The notes below the pieces were generated by a model, which was not told the DNA's origin, searched no databases, and was given only the letters and a program-made list of their open reading frames with translations. From Salinigranum marinum (lineage in GTDB: Archaea > Halobacteriota > Halobacteria > Halobacteriales > Haloferacaceae): 64,000 bases of DNA. The translations under genes and the position numbers were made by a program. Below, piece by piece: positions 35,214 to 43,741 of the stretch. The stretch covers positions 2,353,398 to 2,417,397 of the forward strand of contig NZ_CP100461.1 of NCBI RefSeq assembly GCF_024228675.1, given 5' to 3'. Within the stretch, counting starts at the first letter, position 1; the number at the start of each line of letters is the position of its first letter.

Positions 35214-36407
35214 TCACTCGCCGTCGGCGGAACCCCGGAGCCGCTGGAGTTCCTCGGGGCCGTAGCCGGCGATCTCCGCGAGCACTTCTTCGGTGTGTTC
35301 GCCCAGGAGCGGTGCCTGGGTGACCTCGGGATCGTCGACGGCCGCGAACTTGATCGGCATGCCCGGAACGGGGATCTCCGCGCGTCCCTCGCCCTGGTTC
35401 CGGAGGTCGTTCACCATCCCCCGCTCGCGGAGGTGTGGGTCGTCGACGATCTCCTCGACCGTCTGGACCGGCGCGCAGGGGACGCCCGCGTCGAGGAGGG
35501 CGTCGACGACGGCGTCTTTCGTCCGTCCGTCGAGCCACGAGTCGACGAGCGCGTCGATCTCCTCGAGTCGCTCCGCGCGAGCGGCCTTCGAGTCATATCC
35601 CTCAGCATCGATCAGATCCGGGCGGTCCATAAGTCCCGCGAGCCCCGTCCAGTGGCGCTCAGAGACACAGATAATCGCGACGTAGCCGTCGTCGGCCTCG
35701 TAGACGTTGTACGGCGCGATCGAGAGCCCGGAGTGTCTGTTGCCTGTCCGCGGCGGGGTGTCCTTCCCGGCGACCCACGCGGAGACGGGCGAGGCGAGCG
35801 TCGGATACATACAGTCGTACATCCCCACCTCGACGTAGTCGCCTTCGCCGGTTCGTTCGCGGCGAAAGAGCGCGCTGACGACGCCCAGCGTGAGGTGGAC
35901 CGCGCCGACGAAGTCACAGATCGCCGGCCCCGCCTTGACGGGCTTTTGGTCGGGGTAGCCCGTCGTGTGGATCACGCCACTCATCGCCTGGACCGTCAGA
36001 TCCATCGCGGGGTACTCGGCGTACGGGCCGCTGTCGCCGTAGCCCGAGCCGTGGGCGTAGACGAGTTCTGGGTTCACCTCGCTGAGGGTGTCGTAGCCGA
36101 GGCCCAGTTCGGCCATCTTGCCGGTCGCGAAGTTCTCGATCAGGACGTCGCACTCGGCGACGAGATCCGTCAGCGCCTGCGTCCCTGCCGACGATTTGAG
36201 GTCGAGCGTGATCCCGCGCTTGGTGGCGTTGAGATACTGCAACTGGGGTGGTTTGCCGTCGTCGCTCCGGGTGCGGACGTTCTCGCCCCACGGCGGTTCG
36301 ACCTTGACCACGTCGGCACCGAGATACGACAACAACAGTCCGGTGTAGCCGCCCTGGTAGATCTGTCCGAGATCGAGGACGCTGATGCCCGACAGAGGCT
36401 GTGACAT
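35214..36407 (-). CDS. Class III CoA-transferase (CaiB/BaiF family)
   Basis: 397 residues from the ATG at 36407, 28 nt after a TATA-like ACTTATC (minus strand). It opens LSGISVLDLGQIYQGGYTGLLLSYLGADVVKVEPPWGENVR, the family start. The catalytic Asp is in AEYPAMDLTVQAMSGVIHTTG, and VGMYDC and NRHSGLSIAPYNVYEADDGYVAIICVSERHW are conserved segments. It transfers CoA from an acyl-CoA to a carboxylate, such as itaconate, mesaconate, formate or carnitine derivatives. Together with the acyl-CoA dehydrogenase and hydratase beside it, it would activate and oxidise an acid released by the pathway. Confidence 0.92.
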   Translation of the reverse strand: MSQPLSGISVLDLGQIYQGGYTGLLLSYLGADVVKVEPPWGENVRTRSDDGKPPQLQYLNATKRGITLDLKSSAGTQALTDLVAECDVLIENFATGKMAELGLGYDTLSEVNPELVYAHGSGYGDSGPYAEYPAMDLTVQAMSGVIHTTGYPDQKPVKAGPAICDFVGAVHLTLGVVSALFRRERTGEGDYVEVGMYDCMYPTLASPVSAWVAGKDTPPRTGNRHSGLSIAPYNVYEADDGYVAIICVSERHWTGLAGLMDRPDLIDAEGYDSKAARAERLEEIDALVDSWLDGRTKDAVVDALLDAGVPCAPVQTVEEIVDDPHLRERGMVNDLRNQGEGRAEIPVPGMPIKFAAVDDPEVTQAPLLGEHTEEVLAEIAGYGPEELQRLRGSADGE

Positions 36408-36508
36408 GTGGACTACGTACAGACAGCCCCGATAAGTAGCTGCCGACGCCGGTGACCGCGACCGCTCGTGGGGCGAACGCAGGCGACGGAACCGCAGCCC
36501 CGGGCGAG

Positions 36509-37639
36509 TCAGTCCAGGCCGTGTTTCTTCAGGTCCCGGGCGATCATGTTCCGCTGTACCTCGACGGTGCCGCCGGCGATGCGCCAGCCGCGCACCCACC
36601 GGTAGAGGTATTCGAGGGGGCTGGCCTTCGAGTAGCCGATCGCGCCGTGGATCTGGAGCGCCTCGTCGACGGCGAACTGGCCGGCCTCGTTGCCCATCAC
36701 CTTCGCCATCGACGTTTCGAGCCGCGAGGGGGAGCTGTCGACGGCGTTGGCCGCCGCCCGGTAGATCAGGAGGCGGGCGGCGTCGAGCCGGGTCGCCATG
36801 TCCGCGAGCTTCCACTCGATCCCCTGGAAGTCGGCGAGCGGCTGGTCGAACTGCGTCCGGGTCTTCGCGTGTTCCATCGCCTTGTCGAAGGCGTTCAGTC
36901 CGCAGGCGACGCACATCATCGCGTTGTGACAGCGCTCGACGTTGAACTCGATCAGCAGCTGTTTGAACGACTCGCCGCCGCCGTAGACGAGGACGTTCTC
37001 CTCGGGCACCTCACAGCCGTCGAGCAGGAGTTCGTACTGGACGTGGCCGGCCATGTTCTCGTCACCCCGCCCGAGGGCGAAGCCGGGGGCGTCCTTGTCG
37101 ACGACGACCGCGCCGACGTTGCCGTCCTCGAACCGGGCGTAGACGAGGAACGCACCGGCGACGTCGGCCTTGGTGATCCAGAGCTTCGACCCGTCGAGGA
37201 CGACCGTGTCACCGTCGACTCTGGCACTCGTCTCCATCGCCCCTGCATCGGAGCCCGCCCCCGACTCGGAGACGGCCACCGACATGATCAGATCCCCCGC
37301 ACACACCGCCGGCAGGTACCGCTCTTTCAGGGTGTCGCTCCCGAGCGCTGCGATGGCCCGCGGCGCCCCCATCGACGACCGCGAGAGGACGTGCGCCGTG
37401 TCGGGGCAGATCCGTCCGACCGCCTCCTGGGCGAGGAGCACCTCGACGACCGAGTATCCCCCGCCGCCGTACGCCTCCGGGAGCGCGATGCCGAGCAACC
37501 CCTGCTCGGCGAGCAGGTCCTTGTTCGCCGCGGGGAACTCGTCTTCCCACGTGAACGCGCTGTCGGCGAACTCCTCTTCGGCGAGGCGCTCGGCGGCTCC
37601 CTGGATCATCCGCTGCTCGTCCGTGAGCTGGAACTGCAT
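36509..37639 (-). CDS. Acyl-CoA dehydrogenase
   Basis: 376 residues from the ATG at 37639, 27 nt after a minus-strand TTATAT box. Flavin and substrate segments are normal: IMSVAVSESGAGSDAGAMETSA (ACAD signature 1), KLWITKADVAGAF, and IHGAIGYSKASPLEYLYRWVRGWRIAGGTVEVQRNMIARDL (signature 2). It oxidises an acyl-CoA to the 2-enoyl-CoA, passing electrons to ETF. It lies 100 nt upstream of the CoA-transferase on the same strand and downstream of an MmgE/PrpD gene. Confidence 0.92.
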   Translation of the reverse strand: MQFQLTDEQRMIQGAAERLAEEEFADSAFTWEDEFPAANKDLLAEQGLLGIALPEAYGGGGYSVVEVLLAQEAVGRICPDTAHVLSRSSMGAPRAIAALGSDTLKERYLPAVCAGDLIMSVAVSESGAGSDAGAMETSARVDGDTVVLDGSKLWITKADVAGAFLVYARFEDGNVGAVVVDKDAPGFALGRGDENMAGHVQYELLLDGCEVPEENVLVYGGGESFKQLLIEFNVERCHNAMMCVACGLNAFDKAMEHAKTRTQFDQPLADFQGIEWKLADMATRLDAARLLIYRAAANAVDSSPSRLETSMAKVMGNEAGQFAVDEALQIHGAIGYSKASPLEYLYRWVRGWRIAGGTVEVQRNMIARDLKKHGLD

Positions 37640-37728
37640 ACAGTGGCCGAGGGGAGCCCACCGATATAACTCCTCGTGCCGGTGGAGTCGACTGCCGGCG
37701 AATTGCGGCGAGAGCGGGACGCCGGCGC

Positions 37729-39099
37729 TCAGATCACGAGCGCGTCGACGAGCGGGTCGACGCTGTCGAGGGTCGGGAGGGAGCGACACTGCTCGGTCAC
37801 CCGTTCGATCTGGTCGTCGCCGAGGAGCCCCCCACAGAGGTCGGCGAACTTCCCCGCGAGCTGGGCGTCGGTCATCGGCCGCTCCGGGTGGCCGAGGGGG
37901 GCGTCGACCCGCGAGACGTAGTCGGTGCCGTCGACCGTGATGGTCGTCCGGGAGGGGATGTGTCGGGGGCGTTCGCGGCGGTGGGCGGTGAGGTCGGGGT
38001 CCTCGGCGACCGTCACCCGCTCCATCACCGCGTGGACGTCACTCCCGCGGAGGCGGTCGGGCTCGAACTGCCGCGGCGTCACCTCGCCGTCGACGATGGC
38101 GACCGCCACGCTGTAGGGGATGCTGTGGTCCGCCGTCTCTCGGGTCTGGTCGGTTCCCCACTTCTCGGGCGTCGCGAGCGCGCCCGCGGCGCGCTCGAAG
38201 ATGTCGACGTGGACCGCGTCGATCTCGTCGGGCGCGATGTCGTTGTCGGCGAGCAGTTCGAGCGCGCCCGTCACCGGCGAGTGGATGTAGTAGCCGGTGG
38301 CGAAGTACTTGATCCCGGTCTCGAGGATCCGGTAGTCGTCGCCGGTCGGCGTGCCGCCGAAGTCGAGGTCGTGGTCCGAGACGACCGCCTGGAAGCCGAA
38401 GTCGCCCTCGAAGACGGCGCTGGGGCCGGTGATGCCGGCCCGCGCCATCTGACACGCCTGGATCGCGTTGTGCGTGACGTACGGGTGGGCGATCCCCTTC
38501 CACATCGAGACGTCGCCCCGGCGGCTGATGTACAGCGGCGCGTTCGACGCGCCGGCGATGCCGAACGCGTCGACGAGTTCGTCGATCGACAGCCCCATCA
38601 ACGCCCCCGCGGCGGCCGTACTGGAGTACGTCCCCCAGGCGACGTAGTCGAAGCCGCGCTCCCTGACGGGGGCCTGATCCAGCCCGCGACACTGCACCTC
38701 GTAGGCGACGACGATCGCCTCGGCGAGGTCGCGGCCCGTCGCGCCCTCGCTCTGGGCGACCGCGAGCAGGGGCATGATGTGATCGCTCGGGTGGCACGCG
38801 CCGCCCGTCGCCATGTAGCAGTCGTTGTAGTCGAGGTACCGCGCCATCGTCCCGTTGATCAGCCCGGCGTACTCGACGGCCACGTCGGTGTCCGTGCCGA
38901 CGACCGTCGCGGCCGGCGTCCCGCGGCGACCGCCGTACTCGTCTCGGAGCGCCTTGGCCGGGGGGCTCGTGAACGCGCCGATGCTACAGCCGATCGTGTC
39001 GAACAGCAGGTCGCTCGTGGTGTCGACGACTGCCTCGTCGAACTCATCGAAGGAGATCCGGTCGACGTACTCCGCCAGATCGCGGCTCAGTGAACTCAT
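37729..39099 (-). CDS. MmgE/PrpD family protein (copy 1)
   Basis: 456 residues from the ATG at 39099. All-helical first domain with YLDYNDCYMATGGACHPSDHIMPLLAVAQ and the SMWKGIAHPYVTHNAIQACQMARAGITGP region, and the later KYFATGYYIHSPVTGALEL and ADHSIPYSVAVAI segments, are family landmarks. Known members are 2-methylcitrate dehydratase, cis-aconitate decarboxylase and iminodisuccinate epimerase. Which reaction this one does is unknown. It closely resembles the copy at 61247 (same CHPSDH and SMWKG motifs). Same-strand neighbour of the acyl-CoA dehydrogenase (about 90 nt). Confidence 0.92.
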   Translation of the reverse strand: MSSLSRDLAEYVDRISFDEFDEAVVDTTSDLLFDTIGCSIGAFTSPPAKALRDEYGGRRGTPAATVVGTDTDVAVEYAGLINGTMARYLDYNDCYMATGGACHPSDHIMPLLAVAQSEGATGRDLAEAIVVAYEVQCRGLDQAPVRERGFDYVAWGTYSSTAAAGALMGLSIDELVDAFGIAGASNAPLYISRRGDVSMWKGIAHPYVTHNAIQACQMARAGITGPSAVFEGDFGFQAVVSDHDLDFGGTPTGDDYRILETGIKYFATGYYIHSPVTGALELLADNDIAPDEIDAVHVDIFERAAGALATPEKWGTDQTRETADHSIPYSVAVAIVDGEVTPRQFEPDRLRGSDVHAVMERVTVAEDPDLTAHRRERPRHIPSRTTITVDGTDYVSRVDAPLGHPERPMTDAQLAGKFADLCGGLLGDDQIERVTEQCRSLPTLDSVDPLVDALVI

Positions 39100-39216
39100 G
39101 GATGCGTGGGTTCCGTGGCCGCACCGACGACGGCCCCCGACTAATACGTTTGGTCGGGGCAAGCGCGGCGCTTTCGGCGACTGAACACTTTTGTGGCCCG
39201 CTCGTGACGGTGAGTC

Positions 39217-39858
39217 ATGGGCTCGAACGACACGGAGACGGAACAGTCGAGAGCGACGGCGGTGTTGGATCCCCGGGGGACGGTGAACGCGGCAAGCGAT
39301 CCGATCGCCGACCGCCTCGGATCGCTGGCGGGGGCGACGGTCGGCCTGCTCGACAACTCGAAGGCCAACGCCGACGTGTTGCTCGCCGAGATCGGGCGGC
39401 TCCTCGAATCGGAGTACGGCGTGGCCGAGACGCTCTCGCGGCGCAAGGACAAGAGCCCGATCCCGGCGGATTCGATCGCGACACAGCTTCACCAGCGGTG
39501 TGACGCGGTGGTCAACGCCTACGGCGACTGCGGCTCGTGTACGTCGTGGTGCGTCTACGACAGCGTCCACCTCGAACGCGCGGGGACGCCGACGGCGACG
39601 GTGAACAGCGACGAGTTCGTCACGCTCGGCCAGTCGGAGGCCCGGTCGCTCGGCCTCCCGGGCCTCCCGCTCGTCACCGTCCCGCACCCGATGGGCGGCG
39701 TTCCCAAGGCCGAGGTTCGCGAGCGCGCCCGGGAGGTCCTCCCCGAGATCGTCGCGGTGTTGACCCGCGACCGTGACGCGCTCGAAGCCGACTACGAGAA
39801 CCGCTACCTCGACGCCGACGACGCGGTCGACACGTCGACCCTGCGGTGTCCGATCTGA
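39217..39858 (+). CDS. UGSC-family protein (Cys form of a predicted selenoprotein family)
   Basis: 213 residues. YGDCGSCTSWCVYD (about 102-115) holds CGSC at 105-108, aligned with the UGSC motif of the family, in which bacteria may use selenocysteine at the first place. The codon here is TGC, so Cys is used. LDPRGTVNAASDPIADRLGSLAGATVGLLDNSKANADVLL at the start and VPHPMGGVPKAEVRERAREVLPEI near the end are conserved. The paired Cys suggest redox or thiol catalysis; no activity is established that I know of. First gene of a four-gene operon. Confidence 0.85.
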   Translation: MGSNDTETEQSRATAVLDPRGTVNAASDPIADRLGSLAGATVGLLDNSKANADVLLAEIGRLLESEYGVAETLSRRKDKSPIPADSIATQLHQRCDAVVNAYGDCGSCTSWCVYDSVHLERAGTPTATVNSDEFVTLGQSEARSLGLPGLPLVTVPHPMGGVPKAEVRERAREVLPEIVAVLTRDRDALEADYENRYLDADDAVDTSTLRCPI

Positions 39859-39872
39859 CCGGAGGGGGCAGG

Positions 39873-40937
39873 ATGGAGTTCACCTCGGAGCGGATCGACA
39901 TCGCGGCCGACGACGTCGAGGCCGTCACGGACCAGTTGTACCGCGCGGGGATGACCGACGGCCTCCCCGTCGTCCCCCCGACGCCCGAGCGCGTCGAGCG
40001 CATGCTCGCGGGGAGCCACCGAGAGCCCGACGAAGCGCTCGGCGTGGTGCCCCCGAAGTACGGCGAGGCGACCGTCGAGACGGTCGCGATCAACGCGGTG
40101 CTGGCGGGTTGTCGGCCCGCGTACATGCCAGTGATCGAGGCGGCGGTCGAAGCGATGACCGACGAGTCGTTCAATCTCTACGGGGTCAACGCCACGACCC
40201 ACCCCGTCGCGCCGTTGCTCGTCCTCAACGGCCCGATCGTCGACGAGTTGAACGTCAACTACGGCTACAACGCGTTCGGGCAGGGCTGGCGGGCGAACGC
40301 GACGATCGGCCGCGCGGTCCGGCTCCTCCTCGTCAACGTCGGCGGCGGCGTCCCCGGCGAAATGGACCGAGCGACCCACGGCCATCCCGGGAAGTACAGC
40401 TACTGCGTCGCCGAGAACGAACGGGCGTCGCCGTGGGAACCCCTGCACGTCCGCCGCGGCTTCGACGCCGACGAGAGCACGGTGACGGTGCTGGGGGCCG
40501 ACGCGCCCCACGAGATCAACGACCACGTCCACGGCGACGCGGCGGGGGTACTGGGGGTCGCAGCGGACGTCTTCGCCACAGTCGGCAACAACAACACCCA
40601 CCACTCGGGCGGCGAGATCGCGCTCGTTCTCGGCCCGGAGCACGCCGAGACGGTCGCGGGCGACGGCTGGACGGTCGAGGACGTCCAGTGGTATCTGTAC
40701 GACCAGGCGCGGAACACGGTGGCCGACCTGCGGGCCGCGGGGGTCTACGACAACTACACCCTCCACCGGCGGTTCCGACTGGAAGAGTCCAGTGACGCCC
40801 GGATCCCGCTGGTCGAACGTCCCCAAGACGTCGTCGTGTTCGTCGCCGGCGGCGCGGGCAAACACTCGCTGGCACTGCACTCGTTCGGCGAGACGCGCTC
40901 GGTCACGAGGTCGATCGACGGGGGTGACGGCGAGTGA
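39873..40937 (+). CDS. Uncharacterised UGSC-partner protein
   Basis: 354 residues from the ATG at 39873, which has GGAGGGGG 5 nt upstream; an earlier ATG at 39846 overlaps the previous gene and has no such site. Conserved-looking segments are TDGLPVVPPTPERVERMLAG, VPPKYGEATVETVAINAVLAGCRPAYMPV, GVNATTHPVAPLLVLNGP, WRANATIGRAVRLLLVNVGGG and TVGNNNTHHSGGEIALVLGPEHA. I recall similar proteins next to UGSC genes in bacteria, but no function. Its Cys, His and Asn clusters could form a substrate or metal site. It overlaps the next gene by GTGA. Confidence 0.8.
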   Translation: MEFTSERIDIAADDVEAVTDQLYRAGMTDGLPVVPPTPERVERMLAGSHREPDEALGVVPPKYGEATVETVAINAVLAGCRPAYMPVIEAAVEAMTDESFNLYGVNATTHPVAPLLVLNGPIVDELNVNYGYNAFGQGWRANATIGRAVRLLLVNVGGGVPGEMDRATHGHPGKYSYCVAENERASPWEPLHVRRGFDADESTVTVLGADAPHEINDHVHGDAAGVLGVAADVFATVGNNNTHHSGGEIALVLGPEHAETVAGDGWTVEDVQWYLYDQARNTVADLRAAGVYDNYTLHRRFRLEESSDARIPLVERPQDVVVFVAGGAGKHSLALHSFGETRSVTRSIDGGDGE

Positions 40938-41770
40938 TCCCCGCGGGCGCGATCGACTGCCACGTCCACGCCGCGCCGTCGCTGTGGGAACGCCGGCACG
41001 ACGTACCGACGCTGCTCGAACGGGTGCGAGACTCGCCGCTCGGCGGGATCGTCCTCAAGAGCCACTTCGGCAACACGTTCGAGGCCGTTCGGCTGGGGCG
41101 GGCCGCCGTCCCTGGCGTCGACGTCTACTCGTCGCTCACGCTCAACACGTTCGTCGGCGGGCTCAACCCATCGGCGGTCGAGCTGGCGGTCGAGACCGGC
41201 GCGAGCGTCGTCTGGCTCCCGACGTTCAGCGCCGCGAACTTCGAGACGGACCGTCCGTACCCGTTCCGCGGGCAGACGCTGACCGTCACGGACGACGCGG
41301 GCGAGCTCGTGCCTGAGGTGCTCGAAATCCTCGACGTGCTCGACGACGCCGACCGCCGGCTCGTCCTCGGCAACGGCCACGTCAGCCCGGCCGAGACCGA
41401 CGCCGTCCTCGACGCGATCGACGAGCGCGGCACGGCCGTCGACTACCTCGTCACCCACCCGGACTCGGCGTTCATGGGGCTGTCGCTCGCCGACCAGATC
41501 GAGCTGGCGAGCCGCGGTGCGTACGTCGAGAAGTGTTACCTCCCTATCGTAAAGGGCGATGTCACGACCGAGGCGATGGCCGAGGGGATCGCCGAGATCG
41601 GGCCCGAGCGGTGCGTCCTCTCGACCGACCACGGCCAGCCGACGAACCGGTCGCCGCCCGACGCCTACGCCGCGTTCGTCGAAGGGCTACGCCGACACGG
41701 CGTCTCCGCGTCCGCGGTCGAGAGGATGAGCCGGACCGTCCCGCGCGCCCTGCTGGGCGAGCCGCGCTGA
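40934..41770 (+). CDS. DUF6282-family amidohydrolase-like protein
   Basis: 278 residues from a GTG that overlaps the previous stop (GTGA). Metal-binding start DCHVHAAPSLWERR (8-21) and the later VTHPDS and STDHGQPTNRSPPDAY segments indicate a metal-dependent TIM-barrel hydrolase fold. LKSHFGNTFEAVRLG matches the DUF6282 LKSH motif. Members likely hydrolyse or decarboxylate small substrates; the actual reaction is unknown. Translational coupling makes it a functional partner of the UGSC pair. Confidence 0.85.
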   Translation: MIPAGAIDCHVHAAPSLWERRHDVPTLLERVRDSPLGGIVLKSHFGNTFEAVRLGRAAVPGVDVYSSLTLNTFVGGLNPSAVELAVETGASVVWLPTFSAANFETDRPYPFRGQTLTVTDDAGELVPEVLEILDVLDDADRRLVLGNGHVSPAETDAVLDAIDERGTAVDYLVTHPDSAFMGLSLADQIELASRGAYVEKCYLPIVKGDVTTEAMAEGIAEIGPERCVLSTDHGQPTNRSPPDAYAAFVEGLRRHGVSASAVERMSRTVPRALLGEPR

Positions 41771-41830
41771 GCGGAGGAAGCGAGCCACCGAGACCGAGCG
41801 TTTATTCCGGACCGCCGCGTCGACGAGCCA

Positions 41831-43183
41831 ATGACCACAGAGGAGTCCGCAGTGACCGCTCGACTCGCCGCGTTCTGTGCGACGCTGGGGTACGACGATC
41901 TGGACGAGGCGACCGTCGAGGCGACCACGACGGCATTCGTCGACACGCTCGGTGCCGCCTACGCCGGGACGACGACCGACGCCGGGGCGCGGATGCTGGG
42001 GTACGTCGAGACGCTCGGCGGCGACGAAGCCACCGTGATCGGCGGCGACGGACCGGCGCTCGCACACCTCGCCGCGCTCGCGAACGGAACGACGGCACAC
42101 GCGCTGGACGTCGACGACGGCCATCGCGGCGCGTCCGCCCACCCGGGGAGCGCCGTCATCCCCGCCGCGCTGGCGCTCGGGGAGAAACACGACGCCTCGG
42201 GCGAGACGCTGGTGACGGCGATCGTCGCCGGCTACGAGGCGATGGTCCGGACGGCCGTCGCGGTACAGACCTCACACCGCGAGCGCGGCTTTCACGCGAC
42301 CGCGACGACCGGCTGTCTGGGGGCCGGCGCGGCCGCGAGCCGCGTCCTCGGCCTCGACGAGACCGAGACCGCACACGCGCTCGGGCTGGCGGGGACGCAG
42401 GCGGGCGGCCTCTTCGAGTTCATGACGAAGGGGTCGATGGCGAAACGGTTCCATCCAGGGCGGGCGGCGATGGCCGGCGTGATCGCCGCGGAACTCGCCG
42501 CGACCGGCTTCGACGGCCCCGACACGATCATCGAGGGCGACGACGGCTTCGCGACGGCGTTCTCGGACGAGTACGACCTGTCGACGTTCGACGGTCTCGG
42601 CGACCCATTCGCCGTGACCGAGAGCTACGTCAAGCCGTACCCCTGCTGTCGACACATCCACGGCCCGATCCAGGCGATCCTGGCGATCCGCGCCGACGGG
42701 ATCACCCCGGCCGACGTGGACAGGGTCGAGGTCCAGACGTACCGTTCGGCGTCGTACCACGACAGCGCCGAGATCGACAACCTGCTCGACGCGCAGATGA
42801 GCATCCCCTACGGCGTGGCGGTCGCGCTGGCGACGGGCGAGGCGTCGCTCGAACGGTTCGATCCGGGCCACGCCGACCGCGACGACGTCGCCAGGGTGCT
42901 CGCGCGGACGACCGTCGTCGCGACCGACGAGATGGAGGCGCTTTACCCCGAGACGCGGCCGGTACGGGTCGTCGTCGAGACGACAGACGGCCGCCGGATC
43001 GAACGCGAGGTCGCCTACCCGAAGGGTGCGGCGGAAGCACCCCTTTCGAACGACGAACTCGCCGCGAAGTTCCGCGATCTTACCCAGGAGACGCTCTCGG
43101 CGGCGGACCAGGATGCGTGCTTCGAGCGGCTCTACGCACTCCCCGCGTGCGACAGCGTGCGCACGCTCGCGGCAGGGCTGTAA
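41831..43183 (+). CDS. MmgE/PrpD family protein (copy 2, UGSC operon)
   Basis: 450 residues; ATG 60 nt after the DUF6282 stop and about 28 nt after a TATA-like TTTATT, so it can also be transcribed on its own. HALDVDDGHRGASAHPGSAVIPAALALGE and FMTKGSMAKRFHPGRAAMAGVIAAELAATGFDGP are the family motifs, but of a different subgroup from copies 1, 3 and 4 (HPG and KRFHPG instead of HPSDH and MWKG). YVKPYPCCRHIHGPIQA is the conserved substrate loop. Substrate unknown. Confidence 0.92.
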   Translation: MTTEESAVTARLAAFCATLGYDDLDEATVEATTTAFVDTLGAAYAGTTTDAGARMLGYVETLGGDEATVIGGDGPALAHLAALANGTTAHALDVDDGHRGASAHPGSAVIPAALALGEKHDASGETLVTAIVAGYEAMVRTAVAVQTSHRERGFHATATTGCLGAGAAASRVLGLDETETAHALGLAGTQAGGLFEFMTKGSMAKRFHPGRAAMAGVIAAELAATGFDGPDTIIEGDDGFATAFSDEYDLSTFDGLGDPFAVTESYVKPYPCCRHIHGPIQAILAIRADGITPADVDRVEVQTYRSASYHDSAEIDNLLDAQMSIPYGVAVALATGEASLERFDPGHADRDDVARVLARTTVVATDEMEALYPETRPVRVVVETTDGRRIEREVAYPKGAAEAPLSNDELAAKFRDLTQETLSAADQDACFERLYALPACDSVRTLAAGL

Positions 43184-43235
43184 GCGCGGAGAGTGAGACG
43201 GAGGGGACGGGACCCCGCGACACCACCGCGGGCGC

Positions 43236-43739
43236 TCAGTCGAGGACGAGCCCGTCGGGGTGCTGTTCGTAGTGGGCGAGCAGTCCGCCGGCGTCGAAGA
43301 TCGACCGGATCTCGGCCGGCATCGGCTCCGTGTCGCGCGTCTCGTCGGTCGTCTCGTTCGTGAACGTCCGGCGTTCGAGATCGAGCGACACCTCGTCGCC
43401 GCCCGAGACGATCGCGGTCACGCCGGGACAGGTGACGACCGGGAGACCGATGGCGATCCCGTTGCGGTAAAAGAGCCGCGCGAACGACTCGGCGACGACC
43501 GCGCTCACCCCGGCGACTTTCAGCGTCTTCGGCGCAGTCTCGCGGCTCGACCCGGAGCCGAAGTTCTCGCCGGCGACGACCACGTCGCCGGGCTCGAATC
43601 GCTCAAAGAAGCCGGGGTCGATCGGCTCGAACAGGTGAGTGGCGATCTCCTCGTACGACTGGCCGAAGTAGTCGCTGGGCGTGATGTAGTCGGTGTTGAC
43701 GTCGTCGCCGAACGTGTGAGCAGCCCCTTCGAACGCCAT
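43236..43739 (-). CDS. Aconitase-family small subunit (LeuD-like)
   Basis: 167 residues. HTFGDDVNTDYITPSDYF is the standard swivel-domain start and AGENFGSGSSRETAPKTLKVAGVSAVVAESFARLFYRNGIAIGLPVV the conserved core (GSGSSRE). These small subunits close over the Fe-S active site of isopropylmalate, homoaconitate or dimethylmaleate hydratases. The gene starts 2 nt after the large-subunit stop. Placement in an acid-degradation island, away from leucine genes, argues for a catabolic dehydratase. Confidence 0.92.
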   Translation of the reverse strand: MAFEGAAHTFGDDVNTDYITPSDYFGQSYEEIATHLFEPIDPGFFERFEPGDVVVAGENFGSGSSRETAPKTLKVAGVSAVVAESFARLFYRNGIAIGLPVVTCPGVTAIVSGGDEVSLDLERRTFTNETTDETRDTEPMPAEIRSIFDAGGLLAHYEQHPDGLVLD

Positions 43740-43741
43740 CG

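Noticed and set aside
39217-39858. Selenocysteine in the UGSC protein
   Set aside because: The key codon is TGC, not TGA, so this copy uses cysteine.
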